Below, in pieces: positions 1 through 8,600 of a DNA stretch of 16,701 nt. Numbering within the stretch: position 1 is the first letter of the stretch; every line of letters begins with the position of its first letter. The position numbers were made by a program, and so were the translations under genes. The stretch comes from JBBQIY01 sp964553035. Its GTDB lineage: Bacteria > Verrucomicrobiota > Kiritimatiellia > RFP12 > UBA3636. The DNA lies in contig CAZKJH010000085.1 in assembly GCA_964553035.1 (NCBI GenBank), positions 1-16,701 of the forward strand. The letters are read 5' to 3'. Below the pieces are notes generated by a model. That model saw only the letters and a list, made by a program, of their open reading frames with translations, made no database searches and was not told where the DNA came from.

Positions 1-130
1 GCGCATGATGGAGCGGGGTGCAACTTGCGCATGATGGAGCGGGGTGCAACTTGCGTATGGGTAGCGAGGTGCGGGAGCGTGGGTGCAACTTGCGCATGAT
101 GGAGCGCGGGTGCGGGAGCGTGGGTGCAAG
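1..130. repeat. Degenerate G-rich tandem repeat array, cut by the window edge
   Basis: Four consecutive units begin with gcg(c/t)atg and end in ggtgcaa. Units 1-26 and 27-52 are identical 26-mers. Units 53-91 and 92-130 are about 39 bases long because both carry an extra ggtgcgggagcgt-like segment, so there is a short and a long form of the same unit. The array probably continues to the left of the window. The units abut without unique spacers, which argues against CRISPR. Open frames through it give an arginine/glycine/cysteine-rich peptide unlike any neighbouring protein, so I treat it as non-coding intergenic repeat DNA. Its function is unknown. Confidence 0.85.
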
Positions 131-423
131 GCGAGTTGCACTGAGGCTGTTTACAGCCGCATCGTGCGGATGGCGTGTAGCCAGAAAAACGGCGAAAAAA
201 ACTGGAAAAACTGCCGCAAAGCTTGGGTTTTTGTAGTGCCATTTTGTGGAGGTTTGCTGTATACTGATGCGTTATTGGAGCAAGGAGGCGATCATTTCGC
301 GCCGTGTATAACCCCGATCTGGTTCCAATTTGAATCGTTGCTGGACGAGTGTGCGACAGGAACAAGGGTTTAGTTTTTTACAGGACATGAAAAAAAGAAG
401 CAATAGCAGATTCGTATGACATC
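131..423. other. Non-coding leader upstream of the MFS gene
   Basis: No credible gene is seen here. Two small perfect inverted repeats sit at its left end: gtgcaa/ttgcac (124-129 with 136-141) and ggctgt/acagcc (145-150 with 153-158). Neither is followed by a T-run, so they are not convincing terminators. An A-rich stretch (about 180-215) follows. A good -10-like hexamer TATACT lies at 260-265, but no -35 hexamer stands at the usual 16-18 base spacing: TTGTAG at 231 is 23 bases away and TTGTGG at 244 is only 10 away. If used, this promoter would give a leader of about 150 nt before the MFS start. A tiny frame ATG ACA TCA TGA (416-427) overlaps that start codon. Confidence 0.5.
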
Positions 424-2847
424 ATGAGCAAATCTCCCCTCTCTTCCAGAGTCATCCGACGAAGCCTCGATTCGTTCTATACAGCGAACCTTTTGTGGGC
501 GGTTTACGGTATTTGTACATACGGTGCGCTTTATACCGGCATGCTGCTTTCATTAGGCATGAGTCAGGCTCAGATCGGTTTGATCATGGCGGTGCCGCTG
601 GTTTCGTTACCCGTGCAGATTATCGGTGCTGTTTTGCAGCAACGGTATTTCAATCGAAAACGTTTTTGGGTGACGTCCCTGAGCTTTCATTTGCTGACGT
701 TCGCTTTGCTGGCCTTGCTAGTCGCGGTCTGGCCTGTGTTGCCACCGGCGACTGCGGTTCCGATTTTCGCTGGGGTTTTGATCTTGTCCTACATTGGATT
801 CCAGCTTCACCGTCCGATGGCGCTCGCCTGGCAGACGGAAATCGTGCCGGATCGTGATGTGAGCGTGTTCTGGAACCGGCTCACGGTGCAGGCGTTGGTC
901 GCTAGTGTGGCCGCTGGCTTCGTCATGGGTTGGGTGGCTGATAAGCTTGGACGTGACAATCGGATGACTTTTGTGTACATCGTCGCGATCTGCCTCCTTT
1001 TTGGAGCGTTGTCGTTGCGGGTTATCTCTCGGGTTCCCGATCCCGACCCCGATCCGCGCACTGATGGCGGTATTTTTAAGAGCATTATGACCGTGCTGAA
1101 AAACAGTAACTTTCGAAGACTGTCGGCCATTTTTTCAATTCAGTCGATGTCGGCATGGCTTTGCTACGCGTTTATTTTCGTGCACTTGCAACGCAACATG
1201 GGTTTTACGATGTTACAGATGCAGATTCTCGGTGCTGTCAGTTGCACGGTCAGCTTCGCGGCGGGTCGCCTTTTCGGGATCGTGGGAAAACATTATGGCC
1301 GCAAACCAGTCCTGCTGATCTGTACGCTTGGGAAAATTATTGAGTTTTTCCTGTGGGGTGTGATGCGCCCTGGTGACCATTGGCTTGATCTGGCTGTCCG
1401 GCAGGTGACGACCTCTATTTTGGGTGATTGGGCAACGCTGCCGACTGGGTTTGCCAGTGCCGTTCCTGTTTTTATCCTAGGCGGCTTTGTCAGTGTTGGC
1501 ATCGCTTCGATGCAGCTTGCGTTCATGCGCAACATCGGCACGAAACATAATCAGGCACTTGCTATTAGCCTTTTCTTAGCGATCTCCGGTGGTGCAGGCG
1601 GTGTGGTGGCTGCCATGAGTGGATGGTTTTCTAATCTGCTCGCTACGCCGGAATTCGGTCCGGACGGTCTTCGACAGATAGCAGGCGGCCTCGGGTTGAC
1701 GCCGTTCAACATCCTGGCCCTTGCAGGTGCGGTCGGTTATGTGATCTGCGCGTTTTTCATCCGTTTCCTGCGCGAAGACGGGGCGGTACCGACGATGCAT
1801 GTGGTGCGTATGCTGCTTGCTAACAACCCAGTGCGGGGCGTCTACCATGCACAGTCTCTGGGCAACTCGCTTACCGAAGCCACGCGGATGGATATCCTCA
1901 GCCATGCTCGAGGTGGACTGGTAGAGAGTGAGCTCGTGCGTGGCCTCTACAGTTGCTCTTCTCAGGTGCGTGATGGCACCATGAGAAACCTTGCCAGTAT
2001 TGGAGCCGAGATGGAAGCGGTCGTGGCGGAGGAGCTTGTCAAGCTATTGGCCATGCCTGAGCTCGGCCTGCAAGTCGAGGCAGCGAAGGCTCTCGGTCGG
2101 AGCCGTTATAAACCGGCACTTCCCCAGTTGGTGGCTTTTTTCGATAACGAAGCGACGAACCTCGCCACCGCATCAATCTATGCCGTGGGGCTGATAGGCG
2201 ACAAGTCGGTACTACCCGATCTCCGACGTGTGCTGGAACTTGAGGAAGCTCTCCCCGTAGAGAAGGCTCAGGCGGCCGAGTCGCTAAGCCGACTTTGCAA
2301 TCCTGACGATGCTAGACTTATCTTCTCGGCTTTTACACAGAACACCAATCCTGTGCTGCTTACCCAGTGTTTGGTGTCGATTTGCCGTTGCATGGAAGAC
2401 GGAGCTCATGTTTATAAGTTCTTCGAGGCAGAGTTTCGAAATCCAGGAACGCTCACCGTCTCGCTTTTCGAATCCATTGCCCAGCGGTGGCAGAGTCTGA
2501 ACATTGACACCATGGTCGACAGTCTCGACGGTGGACGACTTCATGAAATTGCGACCTCGGCGATTTCGCCTGCGATTGAGTTCTGCCTACCCTGCGTCCG
2601 ATCGCCCGACCTTAGCCAAACTGACTTCCTGAAATCGCAGTTTCTTGAAAACGGGAGTTTTAGAGACGAACGGTTAGAGGGCAGCGACTACGTGGCCACG
2701 AGCTTATGGCTACAGCTCAGACTTTGGGGGTATCTCGAATATGCTGAAGGGGATCAGGACCGATTTGTTCTGTTGACGATTTTATTTCTTTGCGATCGCC
2801 TCGCCAAACGCCTCGACCCTAAACATCCGCGTACACCTCTAGGGTAG
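424..2847 (+). CDS. MFS-type 12-TM permease fused to a C-terminal HEAT-like helical repeat domain
   Basis: The protein has 807 residues. Residues about 15-452 hold twelve hydrophobic segments with the 6+6 layout of the major facilitator superfamily. The halves are separated by a polar loop with a DPDPDP run near residue 205. A GxxxGRKP sequence in the loop between TM8 and TM9 resembles the MFS motif A. Residues about 460-807 are soluble, Leu/Ala/Glu-rich paired helices (for example VEAAKALG near 550), which I read as HEAT/armadillo-like repeats, probably cytoplasmic. The substrate cannot be deduced. Typical MFS carriers have 400-500 residues, so the 350-residue extension is the notable part and could bind a partner or regulate transport. 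The start at 424 lacks a clear Shine-Dalgarno but precedes TM1 suitably. It is separated from the next gene by a probable promoter, so I consider it a separate transcription unit. Confidence 0.85.
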   Translation: MSKSPLSSRVIRRSLDSFYTANLLWAVYGICTYGALYTGMLLSLGMSQAQIGLIMAVPLVSLPVQIIGAVLQQRYFNRKRFWVTSLSFHLLTFALLALLVAVWPVLPPATAVPIFAGVLILSYIGFQLHRPMALAWQTEIVPDRDVSVFWNRLTVQALVASVAAGFVMGWVADKLGRDNRMTFVYIVAICLLFGALSLRVISRVPDPDPDPRTDGGIFKSIMTVLKNSNFRRLSAIFSIQSMSAWLCYAFIFVHLQRNMGFTMLQMQILGAVSCTVSFAAGRLFGIVGKHYGRKPVLLICTLGKIIEFFLWGVMRPGDHWLDLAVRQVTTSILGDWATLPTGFASAVPVFILGGFVSVGIASMQLAFMRNIGTKHNQALAISLFLAISGGAGGVVAAMSGWFSNLLATPEFGPDGLRQIAGGLGLTPFNILALAGAVGYVICAFFIRFLREDGAVPTMHVVRMLLANNPVRGVYHAQSLGNSLTEATRMDILSHARGGLVESELVRGLYSCSSQVRDGTMRNLASIGAEMEAVVAEELVKLLAMPELGLQVEAAKALGRSRYKPALPQLVAFFDNEATNLATASIYAVGLIGDKSVLPDLRRVLELEEALPVEKAQAAESLSRLCNPDDARLIFSAFTQNTNPVLLTQCLVSICRCMEDGAHVYKFFEAEFRNPGTLTVSLFESIAQRWQSLNIDTMVDSLDGGRLHEIATSAISPAIEFCLPCVRSPDLSQTDFLKSQFLENGSFRDERLEGSDYVATSLWLQLRLWGYLEYAEGDQDRFVLLTILFLCDRLAKRLDPKHPRTPLG

Positions 2848-2867
2848 CATTTTATTCTTTTCACCCC

Positions 2868-2896
2868 TTGTCTATGATATGCCTTTGTGGTAGTAT
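2868..2896 (+). promoter_or_regulatory. Putative sigma70-type promoter for the exported-protein block
   Basis: TTGTCT (2868-2873) and TAGTAT (2891-2896) are separated by exactly 17 bases in the gap after the MFS stop codon. Transcription would begin near 2903, about 60 nt before the ATG at 2965. An alternative -10, TATGAT at 2873-2878, has only a weak TTTTAT partner at 2850. Pattern match only. Confidence 0.5.
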
Positions 2897-2951
2897 TCGT
2901 GACTCGTCTGGTACTAGGTTCTGGCCTACCCTTTGCGCCAAGGCTCCAAAC

Positions 2952-2956
2952 AGGAA
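2952..2956 (+). promoter_or_regulatory. Ribosome binding site that selects the ATG at 2965
   Basis: AGGAA lies 8 bases before the ATG at 2965. The in-frame GTG at 2887 has no such site, overlaps the proposed promoter, and would bury the signal peptide behind 26 extra residues. Confidence 0.65.
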
Positions 2957-2964
2957 CGCACATC

Positions 2965-4899
2965 ATGATCAAATCCAATAAATATAGAGTTTTTTACCGC
3001 ATAGCGTTTGCGGTATGTTTTGTATTGGCGCTTATTTCAAGTTCGTTTACCGACGCAGCACAGGGTGCCACTCCCGATGCGGTTCCTGTGTTTCCGACAG
3101 CTGCTTTTAGCCAAGTCAATTCCGGTTCATCTCCGAACCGAGTGTTCACTACAGACCTTAACATTTTTTCCTTGGATGCGTCTGCGAAGAAAATAACCAT
3201 TTGGCAGAAGACCTATCTCGGCACCCAGTTGCGGCAGTTCTCTGGTATTGCAGATGTTGCGAATGGAGCAGGGTTCAAGGGGTATACGTTTGCTTCTCCC
3301 TACGGCTTGGCGAAGCATCCCACGCAGAACATCATCGCTGTAGCCGATAGAGGTGTCAGTGCTCAGCGGATCTCGTTCTATTCCTATACAGAAACAGCCA
3401 ACGTGGTTCTCTTCACCTATCTCGGATCTTTTTCGGGCGATGGTGTCGTGAATCCAGTGGATGTGGCGTTCTTTCCGAACGGCGATGTCGCGGTCTGCGG
3501 CAATAGGTACAACGGTCTTGATGCGTATGTCCTCAAGCTCACGGGGCCTTATTCAGGCATGACGGCGGCGGGGTCTTACCTGTACTTCGCGTCAGTGGGA
3601 TCCGCAGACGGGTTGGATATCGACCCGGCAACCGGCAACATCTTCATCGCCAGCGCCTCGGATCATTGCATTTATGAGCATAATGGGACATCGTTTGTGC
3701 GGACTTACGGCGTTTCCGGAACGGCAGGCTCGGCGGTCGGCTACCTGAATTCGCCAACCGATGTCTCCGTCTGGAGAGGCGACTCGTTTGCTCCCAAGGT
3801 GGTCGTGGCCGATCAATTCAACAACCGGGTGATAATTTTCAACCTTGTATCTAACAATCAAGTTTTTAAGACAATTGGCTCAGTTGGAACTAGGGCGGGG
3901 CAGTTCAGCAAGCCTTACAGCGTCTACGCTGCCGATGAGATCACCGTTGCTGACACAGTCAATCGTAGAGTCCAGCTTTTTAGCATGGGTACGACGAATC
4001 TTGATAGCGATTCTATCACGATTCTGGGCGTTGACACGTATCTGGAATCATCTTCTGCGACGCAGAGCCTCACCGTGCTTTTGGGATCAATTCCTTCGTC
4101 CAACGTCGTTTTGAACATAGCGGGCTATATTCCAGGAGCCATCGAGGGGCCGACGACACTAACTATCCCCGCGGGAGCGAATTCAGCCGTTTTAAATTTC
4201 CAGACTTTGACTGGTCCGATGAATTGCATCCTGTCATTTGCTCAGAGTACGCCCGTAACGTATTCACCGGTAAGCATCTTCTTCTCAGTACTGAATGTGG
4301 CTCCGACGATTACCAGTGCAACGGCAACGACGAACACGATTTTAGTCGGCGAAAGTCTTGAACTGACCGGTGTGGCCACCGACCCTTCTTCGACTGATGT
4401 ATTGACTTATACATGGACTTTCGACGACGGCTCCTCAGTGCTTACTGGGCCTGTTGTCACCAATACCTTTGTGATGACGGGGATTGTTGCGGTCACGCTG
4501 ACTGTGACAGACCCTGACGGAGGGTTCGACACGGCAACCTTCGAAATCGAGGTTGAAAGCGGCGTAGTCCCGACTATCGTCTTCACAGACATCGACACAG
4601 AATCGGTTACTTTCAAGATTCCGACGGCGGCGAAAGATAATTCTTTTATCGTTAAAATTGCACCCGTGCTTTCATCCGATAACCTCGACTGGGACGACTG
4701 GTTGCGGATATCCTCGGGCAACCTCGTCATAGGCGGCACTTTCAATGAAACAATGCTTATGGGGCCGCTCAGCGATGTCACTGTTATTTCGGATGACAAT
4801 GGCGATGGCTTCACCTACATTAGGGTCGATATCACATGGCTCTACGAGAATTACGACACACTTTTCTTCAGGATTATGTTGGATCAAACAGGGCCTTGA
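2965..4899 (+). CDS. Secreted NHL-type beta-propeller protein with Calx-beta-like and PKD domains
   Basis: The protein has 644 residues from the ATG at 2965. Residues 1-32 form a signal peptide: basic start, hydrophobic core, likely cut after DAA. Residues about 50-345 contain repeated blades such as SPYGLAKHP..IIAVADRG, NSPTDVSV...VVVADQFNNRV and KPYSVYAADEITVADTVNRRV, the pattern of NHL beta-propellers, usually binding scaffolds. Residues about 347-445 resemble a Calx-beta sandwich. Residues 446-532 are a PKD domain with the typical TWTFDDG and VTLTVTDPDGG sequences. The last 110 residues form a beta-rich module ending in FFRIML. No catalytic site or membrane anchor is visible, so export to the periplasm or outside is inferred. 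It is the first gene of a probable operon with the coiled-coil and giant proteins, and its middle module is homologous to one in the giant protein. Confidence 0.85.
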   Translation: MIKSNKYRVFYRIAFAVCFVLALISSSFTDAAQGATPDAVPVFPTAAFSQVNSGSSPNRVFTTDLNIFSLDASAKKITIWQKTYLGTQLRQFSGIADVANGAGFKGYTFASPYGLAKHPTQNIIAVADRGVSAQRISFYSYTETANVVLFTYLGSFSGDGVVNPVDVAFFPNGDVAVCGNRYNGLDAYVLKLTGPYSGMTAAGSYLYFASVGSADGLDIDPATGNIFIASASDHCIYEHNGTSFVRTYGVSGTAGSAVGYLNSPTDVSVWRGDSFAPKVVVADQFNNRVIIFNLVSNNQVFKTIGSVGTRAGQFSKPYSVYAADEITVADTVNRRVQLFSMGTTNLDSDSITILGVDTYLESSSATQSLTVLLGSIPSSNVVLNIAGYIPGAIEGPTTLTIPAGANSAVLNFQTLTGPMNCILSFAQSTPVTYSPVSIFFSVLNVAPTITSATATTNTILVGESLELTGVATDPSSTDVLTYTWTFDDGSSVLTGPVVTNTFVMTGIVAVTLTVTDPDGGFDTATFEIEVESGVVPTIVFTDIDTESVTFKIPTAAKDNSFIVKIAPVLSSDNLDWDDWLRISSGNLVIGGTFNETMLMGPLSDVTVISDDNGDGFTYIRVDITWLYENYDTLFFRIMLDQTGP

Positions 4900-4945
4900 G
4901 GATGTTTTTAGAGAATACGAAAGACAATTTAAAAAGCGAACAATT

Positions 4946-4950
4946 AGGAG
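4946..4950 (+). promoter_or_regulatory. Ribosome binding site that selects the ATG at 4956
   Basis: AGGAG, five bases before the ATG at 4956, is the strongest Shine-Dalgarno match in the window. It supports this start over upstream in-frame ATGs at 4836 and 4902, which overlap or crowd the end of the previous gene. Confidence 0.75.
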
Positions 4951-4955
4951 TAAAC

Positions 4956-5585
4956 ATGACAACGCGGAATTTCACAAAGATAATATTGATTTCAACCATC
5001 ATCAGCACGGCTTCTGTTTTTGCTGAAGAGGCATCGAAGGCCTCGGCAATGGACAAAGCCAACGATGCCAAAAAAACAATTGTTACACCCGTTGCAGAGG
5101 CTTCAACGACTGCCAAAGCAAAAGAGGACGAGGAAGTCATCGTGACACCTGTTGCAGCGGATGCAGTTGCTGCGGAATTGGAGGCATCCCGTCGTGTGAT
5201 CATGGAAATGAAAGCACCTCGTGATCAACAAATGGCAGCCGTCGGGGAAATTACAAAACAAATCGAAGCACGGCGGAAGGCAATACTGGAAACGAATGAA
5301 GAAGCAGCCAAGCTCACCGCAGATATTGCCGAGTTGGATAAAACGCTGGAAGAAAAGGTGCTGGCACTCACCGCTGTTTTCGATGCAGATCAGGAGCTTG
5401 CTAAGCTTCAGATTAAGATGCAAGAGGCACGCGATAACTTCGGAAAAAGTCAATTAAAGTTGCGTGAGGAGATTGCTAGGCAGCATCGTGAGCGCCGTCT
5501 TGCCATCGAAAAGGCCGCGCAACAGAAGGAAGCAGCCGCAAAGGCATTGGCTGATGAATCTGCGAAAACCTCCGCGGAACAATAA
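4956..5585 (+). CDS. Small exported coiled-coil protein of unknown function
   Basis: The protein has 209 residues. Residues 1-23 are a signal peptide (basic start, Ile-rich core, cleavage after VFA). Residues 24-70 are a low-complexity Ala/Lys/Thr/Glu region with the hexapeptide IVTPVA occurring twice. Residues about 70-205 are almost entirely charged helix-formers with regularly spaced Leu/Ile/Ala, so a long coiled coil is expected. There is no proline in most of the helix and no cysteine in the mature protein. The pattern is that of periplasmic helical proteins such as Skp/OmpH-like chaperones or adaptor stalks, but no family signature was recognised. The gene begins 56 bases after the propeller gene and ends 93 bases before the giant gene, so co-transcription is likely. 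A role as chaperone, spacer or tether for the giant protein is a guess from this context. Confidence 0.8.
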   Translation: MTTRNFTKIILISTIISTASVFAEEASKASAMDKANDAKKTIVTPVAEASTTAKAKEDEEVIVTPVAADAVAAELEASRRVIMEMKAPRDQQMAAVGEITKQIEARRKAILETNEEAAKLTADIAELDKTLEEKVLALTAVFDADQELAKLQIKMQEARDNFGKSQLKLREEIARQHRERRLAIEKAAQQKEAAAKALADESAKTSAEQ

Positions 5586-5678
5586 ATTTAAAGAACAAGT
5601 AAGATTGGATTCAACACTTAGAGAAAGAAAGCAGATGTTGATGCGGCTAACTCTGACATCTCTGCGAAAGGTAATAAA
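5586..5678 (+). other. Intergenic gap with a coding-like remnant
   Basis: The 93 bases between the coiled-coil gene and the giant gene hold three stops in the shared frame (5583, 5589, 5619). The last 57 bases (5622-5678) are open in that frame and read like a charged helical tail (KADVDAANSDISAKGNK). The +1 frame just upstream reads KFKEQVRLDSTLRERK, also coiled-coil-like. Together they could be a former C-terminal extension of the preceding gene broken by frameshifts, though chance composition is possible. No promoter or terminator was seen. Confidence 0.35.
5667..5672 (+). promoter_or_regulatory. Ribosome binding site of the giant gene
   Basis: AAAGGT ends six bases before the ATG at 5679. 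It is a modest Shine-Dalgarno but well placed, and the ATG is followed at once by a good signal peptide. Confidence 0.5.
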
Positions 5679-8600
5679 ATGAAACATTATTTCAAGAATA
5701 TCTTCAAATCGAGCTTGGCTGTACTCCTCTGCCTCGGTGCCATGACGGCGGCAGCCCAGCTCAAGATAACGCAACTCTATACTTTTGCCTCCACCGCTGA
5801 TGGCGGCACGGTACTGACATCCGAAACGGGTGAAGCGATTTACATCGATGTTGAGTTCGATGACAACATCTTTGACTTTAGCACTAACACAACTCTTAGG
5901 CCTACGCTGTCCTTTACGGTCGGTGCCATGAATAAATCTGCCGAGTTTTTGGCAGTCAATGGTAATTTCATGTCGTTCCGGTACTATCCTCAACCCAGTG
6001 ATTACGGGACAGGACTGAAGATTAAGGATGTCGCATACCCTTCTGCCCGTATCCTCATCAACATACCGACTGGCTTGACCATCAGAAATCCCGCTTCAAC
6101 CCAGTTTTTGCAACCCATCAACCAGTACGCACAATCGGTTGCGACCCTCGCTAATGCAACGGCGTATAACCAGTCCATCGGCCTCAACATGTACAAGTTG
6201 GAGAACGCGGACGGAGCTGGGATTTCAGTCGCTCGCGGCAGTACCCGCACAATTACGGTTAGTCGGCCTTTCATTGCCGCTAATAATGCTACCAGCATCA
6301 AGTTGCTTGCACTGAGCACAAATAGCGCGGTTGCAACGGTTAGTCCATCATCCTACGTGTTGCCTGGGACCAATTCCTCCTGTAATTTTGTTATTAACGG
6401 CGTTGCGTCGGGAAATTCTCTGGTCAGGATCTACTCGCAGGATCATCCCTCCGAATTTGTTGAAATCCCTGTAACGGTTGTAAACCCTCCAGTTTTGACG
6501 GCTCTTGCGATAGATGATATTCAGGTTTTTGCGGATACGGGCAGTGCTACTAACGAACTGATTTCGGAAACGAGTCAAGCGTTGTATATTGACGTTTTCT
6601 TCGGTGATATTTTACATGATTTTACTGCCGACCCTGGGGACACAGGCGCTCGACCTGAATTTGAATTCCTGATCGGTAATCAAGCAAGATTGGCGTCGTT
6701 TGAATCCATCAGCGGTAATCTCATGACGTTCACGTACGCCCCACAACCGAATGATTACGGCATGGGATTCACAATTAAGACTCCAGCCTCCGCTTCTGCT
6801 CGCAACATCATTAGATTGAATGGAGCGAGAATTACGAGTTTTGACGGAACGAAAGAATTAACACAGGCTAACCAGTACGATTTGCCTTTCGCTAATTCGA
6901 TTAATACAGATGCTGACAACCAGACTGTTGCAATCAATCTTTTCAAGATCGAGAATTCCAATGCAGCCGGAATTTCGATTATCCGTGGAGATTATACCAT
7001 CATTACGGTCAATAGACCGAGTATTGCAGCGGCCAATCTCACCGATATCAAATTGTTGGGCGTAAGTACAAGCAATGCAGTTGCAACGGTCGGGCCGTCA
7101 CCCGGCACGATGTTTGGCGGATCCGCCTCCCACAACTTTAGAATAGACGGCATCACCCCCGGAACCGCTACGATCAGGATTTCTTCGCAAGATTATCCGA
7201 CTCAGTTTATTGAAATCCCCGTCACGGTCATGCCTTCTGCCGCAGAAAGATCGATTACGCTCACCAGTATAGCTACTGGCGAGTCTTGGTTAGATGTGGA
7301 TGAAAATGGGGGGAGCCCTACTCACAAAGTAAGGGTCAGGCTTGGCAAGGTGCCCACCTCAGATGTAACCCTCGCCGTCAACAGAGGCGGACTCAATTCA
7401 GGCTGGTTGGTTTTTGCTCCTACGGTGACGATCGTGGCCAATTCGGACACGGCAATTTTCTCCATTGGGGCGCCAGACGGCCCCGTGAGCGCCGTCCTAA
7501 CGTTTTCTGATCCATTGGGAAACTTTGATCCTAAAACTTTTTCGGTTGAAGTCAATAACATAGCGCCTGCGATTTATTCTCCCTACTCTTCAACCAACAT
7601 GACGACGGCTGTGGCCGCGACGGCGGTCATAGGTGAGACGGTGACGTTGACCGCGGGGGCTTTCGACCCAGCGCTCGAGTATGATGATCCTATTACCTAC
7701 ATGTGGGTTATCATGCCCCAGTCGCGGCCCTGGATAACTAACTTCAATCAGACAGTCTCATTCGTTATGGACGTGCCTACCACGGTTACCTTGGATGCTA
7801 CCGATAAGGACGGGGGTAGAGCGACTCGTCTTACCATCAACTACACCGTGGAATCGGGTGTACTTCTGACGTTGAGGGTGGGGGATGAGCCGACACTTCA
7901 GGGGGTTGGGACGGGGCGATTCCTTTATCTCGATCCTTCGAATCGCGTGTGGACCGCCGCGAACCCATCCATTCGATTCAATGCAGGTTTCTCGACAAAC
8001 GGTGTTCTCGTCCGGGCGATTCCCGACATCGATTCGTACTTGTTCACGTGGCTCGCTGAAAGTGGAATTTTAACGCCGCTATCGGCCTTTAATATGCCGA
8101 CTCGCGTCTCTGATGTCACGATTAAACTTAAAGAAGCGACTGTAGTCGAACACCTCTTTAGCAGAGCGTTCTACGCTGGGATCGACAGCTTCGGCGATAT
8201 CGATGCAGATGGACTTAGCGATATTTGGGAGGCGGGCTGGTTCGGTAGCGACACTTCGGAAAATCTCGGATCGACTCCAAACACAGATCCCAGAGGCGTG
8301 AACGGAGCCGAGGGCAACGTAGATGGAGACTACCTGCCTCTTGCTGGGCTTCAGTCCATACCGAATGTCCAGACCAACGGGTTGGTCATGGTTTATCAGT
8401 ATCCGATCACGGACCATGGTGGAGCTGCATGGGACTGGACTGGCTATTTACCGAACGTAAACAATCCGTTCTCCAACATTATCGAATACCGAGGACTTTT
8501 AGAAGACCGCGATCTGGGAGACGGTTGGGTGCGCTATGCGATGGCGATGCCGACCGTGGGAAGCCCGCTTCGTGGCAATGACTCGGCAACGGATCCCAAC

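Noticed and set aside
1..130. CRISPR array
   Set aside because: The units abut directly, vary in length, have no unique spacers of constant size, and no cas gene is nearby.
18..373. Overlapping open frames at 18-236 and 83-373 in the left repeat region
   Set aside because: They translate the G-rich repeat into Arg/Gly/Cys-rich peptide, have no ribosome binding site or domain, and overlap each other in different frames.
387..427. Leader peptide upstream of the MFS gene (frames at 387-419 and 416-427)
   Set aside because: The frames are 10 and 3 codons long with no convincing ribosome binding site. The overlap with the ATG at 424 is easily chance.
4407..4814. 135-residue antisense frame under the PKD region
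   Set aside because: Ser/Thr/Val-rich mirror of the PKD coding sequence without its own start signals.
4836..4955. Upstream extension of the coiled-coil gene
   Set aside because: The extension overlaps the end of the propeller gene in another frame and would hide a good signal peptide. The ATG at 4956 has a strong AGGAG.
5679..5756. Lipoprotein signal on the giant protein
   Set aside because: Cys18 in the hydrophobic core is preceded by VLL, not a lipobox. An ordinary cleavage site after AAA fits better.
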